The notes under the pieces were generated by a model that saw only the letters and a program-made list of their open reading frames with translations, did not search any database and was not told the DNA's origin. Both the position numbers and the translations under genes were made by a program. From assembly GCF_003435815.1 (NCBI RefSeq), contig NZ_QTUV01000002.1, positions 248,001 through 312,000 on the forward strand: a DNA stretch of 64,000 nucleotides, given 5' to 3'. Each line of letters starts with the position of its first letter. The stretch's first letter is position 1. Below, one piece after another: positions 62,689-64,000 of the stretch. Source of the DNA: Dorea sp. AM10-31 (GTDB lineage: Bacteria > Bacillota > Clostridia > Lachnospirales > Lachnospiraceae).

Positions 62689-63036
62689 TTATTTTACTAA
62701 TTCTTTAACTTTCGCTCTCTTACCAACGCGGTCTCTTAAGTAGTTCAGTTTAGCTCTTCTTACTTTACCTCTTCTTACTACTTCAACCTTCTCTACGTTT
62801 GGAGAATGAAGCGGCCAAGTCTTCTCAACACCTACTCCATTAGAAGTCTTTCTAACTGTAAATGTTGCTCTTGTACTTCCGCCCTGTTTCTTAAGAACTG
62901 TACCTTCGAAAACCTGAATTCTTTCACGGTTTCCCTCTTTGATCTTACCGTAAACTTTTACAGTATCACCAACGTGGAACTCCGGTGCATTCTCTTTTAA
63001 CTGCTCTGCTTCAATATTCTTAATAATATCGTTCAT
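62689..63036 (-). CDS. rplS: 50S ribosomal protein L19
   Basis: 115 aa, standard size. [34 protein letters not shown] [20 protein letters not shown], and [24 protein letters not shown] [20 protein letters not shown] are diagnostic. It sits at the 30S-50S interface. Its own promoter and leader lie upstream (63059-63145), and a strong GGAGG ribosome site precedes the ATG. Confidence 0.98.
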   Translation of the reverse strand: MNDIIKNIEAEQLKENAPEFHVGDTVKVYGKIKEGNRERIQVFEGTVLKKQGGSTRATFTVRKTSNGVGVEKTWPLHSPNVEKVEVVRRGKVRRAKLNYLRDRVGKRAKVKELVK

Positions 63037-63058
63037 TGTGTGACCTCCTTGTTTACTT

Positions 63059-63096
63059 GGATGTTCTTAATACGCTTCGTACCAGAGGACCATCTA
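63059..63096 (-). ncRNA. Candidate L19 leader RNA structure
   Basis: On the minus strand GATG...CATCC encloses TACG-AAG-CGTA a short distance before the rplS ribosome site. Size and place fit the Firmicutes L19 leader by which L19 controls its own synthesis. The assignment rests on position and fold only. Confidence 0.45.
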
Positions 63097-63116
63097 TTTT
63101 CTTCACAACATATAGC

Positions 63117-63145
63117 ATTTTACCATAATCCTAACCCAAAAGCAA
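63117..63145 (-). promoter_or_regulatory. Promoter of rplS
   Basis: Minus-strand -35 TTGCTT (63145-63140), 17-nt spacer ending TATGG, -10 TAAAAT (63122-63117), between trmD and rplS. Confidence 0.65.
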
Positions 63146-63150
63146 GAAGT

Positions 63151-63897
63151 TTATTCGCTTTTTGTAATTTCTTTCTGTATCTGCGCTGCGAGGATTCTCT
63201 CCTTGTCTGTAAGCTCTGCTTTTTCCAGCAGATCCGGACGGTTCTTCGCTGTACGGATGACAGACTGCTCTCTGCGCCATTTTTCAATATTGGCATGGTG
63301 ACCGGACATCAGAACTTCCGGAACTTTTTTATCATGCCATGTCTCCGGTCTTGAATACTGCGGATATTCCAGAAGATTATCCTGAAAACTTTCAAACTCT
63401 GCGGAAACATCATTGTGGAGCACTCCCGGAACAAGTCTGGAAATCGCATCTACCATGATCATTGACGGAAGTTCTCCTCCGGTCAGCACATAATCTCCAA
63501 TCGATACATAATCCGTAACAATCTCTTCCAGCACGCGCTCGTCAATACCTTCATAATGACCGCACAAGAATACGAGTTCTTCTTCTTCCGCAAATTCTTC
63601 TGCCATCTTCTGGTTAAATGTCTGTCCCTGCGGCGACAGATAGACTACACGCGGACGCTTTCCGATTCTGTCTTCCAGTGCTTTGTAACACTGGTATACA
63701 GGCTCTGCCTGCATGAGCATTCCTGCACCGCCGCCATATGGATAATCATCCACGCTGTTATGCTTGTTAAATGCATAATCCCGGATATTAATTGCTTCGA
63801 TGGAAAGCAGTTCATTCTTTATCGCACGTCCGATAATACTTGTCTTAAGACCGCCCATCACCATCTCCGGAAATAATGTCATAATATAAAACTGCAT
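63151..63897 (-). CDS. trmD: tRNA (guanine(37)-N1)-methyltransferase
   Basis: 248 aa. SPOUT-fold methyltransferase that makes m1G37. TLFPEMVMGGLKTSIIGRA, YGGGAGMLMQAEPVY, LSPQGQTFNQK, LCGHYEGIDERV and GDYVLTGGELPSMIMVDAI (knot region) are all classical. It starts 26 nt after the rimM stop and precedes rplS, the usual rimM-trmD-rplS order. Confidence 0.98.
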   Translation of the reverse strand: MQFYIMTLFPEMVMGGLKTSIIGRAIKNELLSIEAINIRDYAFNKHNSVDDYPYGGGAGMLMQAEPVYQCYKALEDRIGKRPRVVYLSPQGQTFNQKMAEEFAEEEELVFLCGHYEGIDERVLEEIVTDYVSIGDYVLTGGELPSMIMVDAISRLVPGVLHNDVSAEFESFQDNLLEYPQYSRPETWHDKKVPEVLMSGHHANIEKWRREQSVIRTAKNRPDLLEKAELTDKERILAAQIQKEITKSE

Positions 63898-63923
63898 TTG
63901 TTATGATTCCTTCCTGTAAGCAA

Positions 63924-64000
63924 TCAGATCAGTCCATCCATCAGATGGATCATCATCTGCCCTTTTTCTATATCTACACTGCGGATACATTCTTTGATCG
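63924..64000 (-). CDS. rimM: 16S rRNA processing protein RimM (C-terminal end only)
   Basis: Only the last 24 codons are in the window; the gene continues past the right edge. They read IKECIRSVDIEKGQMMIHLM and then DGLI before TGA, the typical end of the RimM PRC-barrel (a conserved 'GLI/GLL' ending). RimM helps 30S maturation. Its place just before trmD supports the call. Confidence 0.85.
   Translation of the reverse strand, partial: IKECIRSVDIEKGQMMIHLMDGLI

Overview
The window looks like chromosome from a Gram-positive anaerobe of the Lachnospiraceae (Dorea/Coprococcus/Blautia-like). The reasons are a complete Rnf complex, Na+-dependent decarboxylase subunits, AckA-Pta, a cmk-ispH-S1 cluster, GGAGG ribosome sites throughout and moderate-to-low GC. 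This assignment rests on gene content only; no database search was possible. Nearly all genes lie on the minus strand. Starts given here were chosen by Shine-Dalgarno position and family length.

Layout. 0.1-2.8 kb: two paralogous secreted beta-sandwich proteins. 3.1-5.3 kb: pta-ackA. 5.4-8.2 kb: mgtE and divergent tmcAL, which uses acetate. 8.3-13.9 kb: rnfCDGEAB plus a DUF2752 membrane protein. 14-19 kb: RpiR-type regulator, BaiN/HI0933 flavoprotein, cmk, ispH and an S1-domain protein. 19-25.1 kb: LytTR response regulator, GHKL kinase, FtsX-type permease and two ATPases. 25.4-30.7 kb: a biotin-dependent carboxyltransferase/Na+ pump operon combining transcarboxylase-like and OAD-type parts. 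31-36 kb: a POT-type transporter and an Xaa-Pro aminopeptidase whose promoters share a 16-bp block, with a CodY-like box nearby. 36.1-41.6 kb: a low-GC accessory island with an M16 peptidase, an orphan MNT nucleotidyltransferase, remnants of HEPN and M16 genes, a propeller-like protein, immunity-like small proteins and degenerate ~52-bp tandem repeats. 41.9-43.9 kb: a 2-isopropylmalate synthase fused to an AraC-type DNA-binding domain. 44-55 kb: Na+/solute symporter, mgsA, hexapeptide-repeat protein, topB, ppk, asd, argH and queH. 55-58 kb: an ABC importer pair without a binding protein, tRNA-Thr(CGU) and mscS. 58-64 kb: the pgeF-yraN-rnhB-lepB-lepB-rbgA-lepB-rplS-trmD-rimM cluster with three signal peptidases.

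How it works together. AckA-Pta makes ATP from acetyl-CoA, Rnf turns reduced ferredoxin into an ion gradient, and the decarboxylase pump turns C4-acid or acyl-CoA decarboxylation into a Na+ gradient. Peptides taken up by the POT-type carrier can be trimmed by the co-regulated aminopeptidase. Leucine synthesis may be sensed directly by the LeuA-AraC fusion.

The strongest leads are (1) the LeuA-AraC fusion, a possible enzyme-regulator, (2) a structured repeat in the 3' regions of mgsA and asd whose two copies differ by compensatory base changes, (3) the shared promoter block of the peptide genes, and (4) the accessory island with its gene remnants and tandem repeats.
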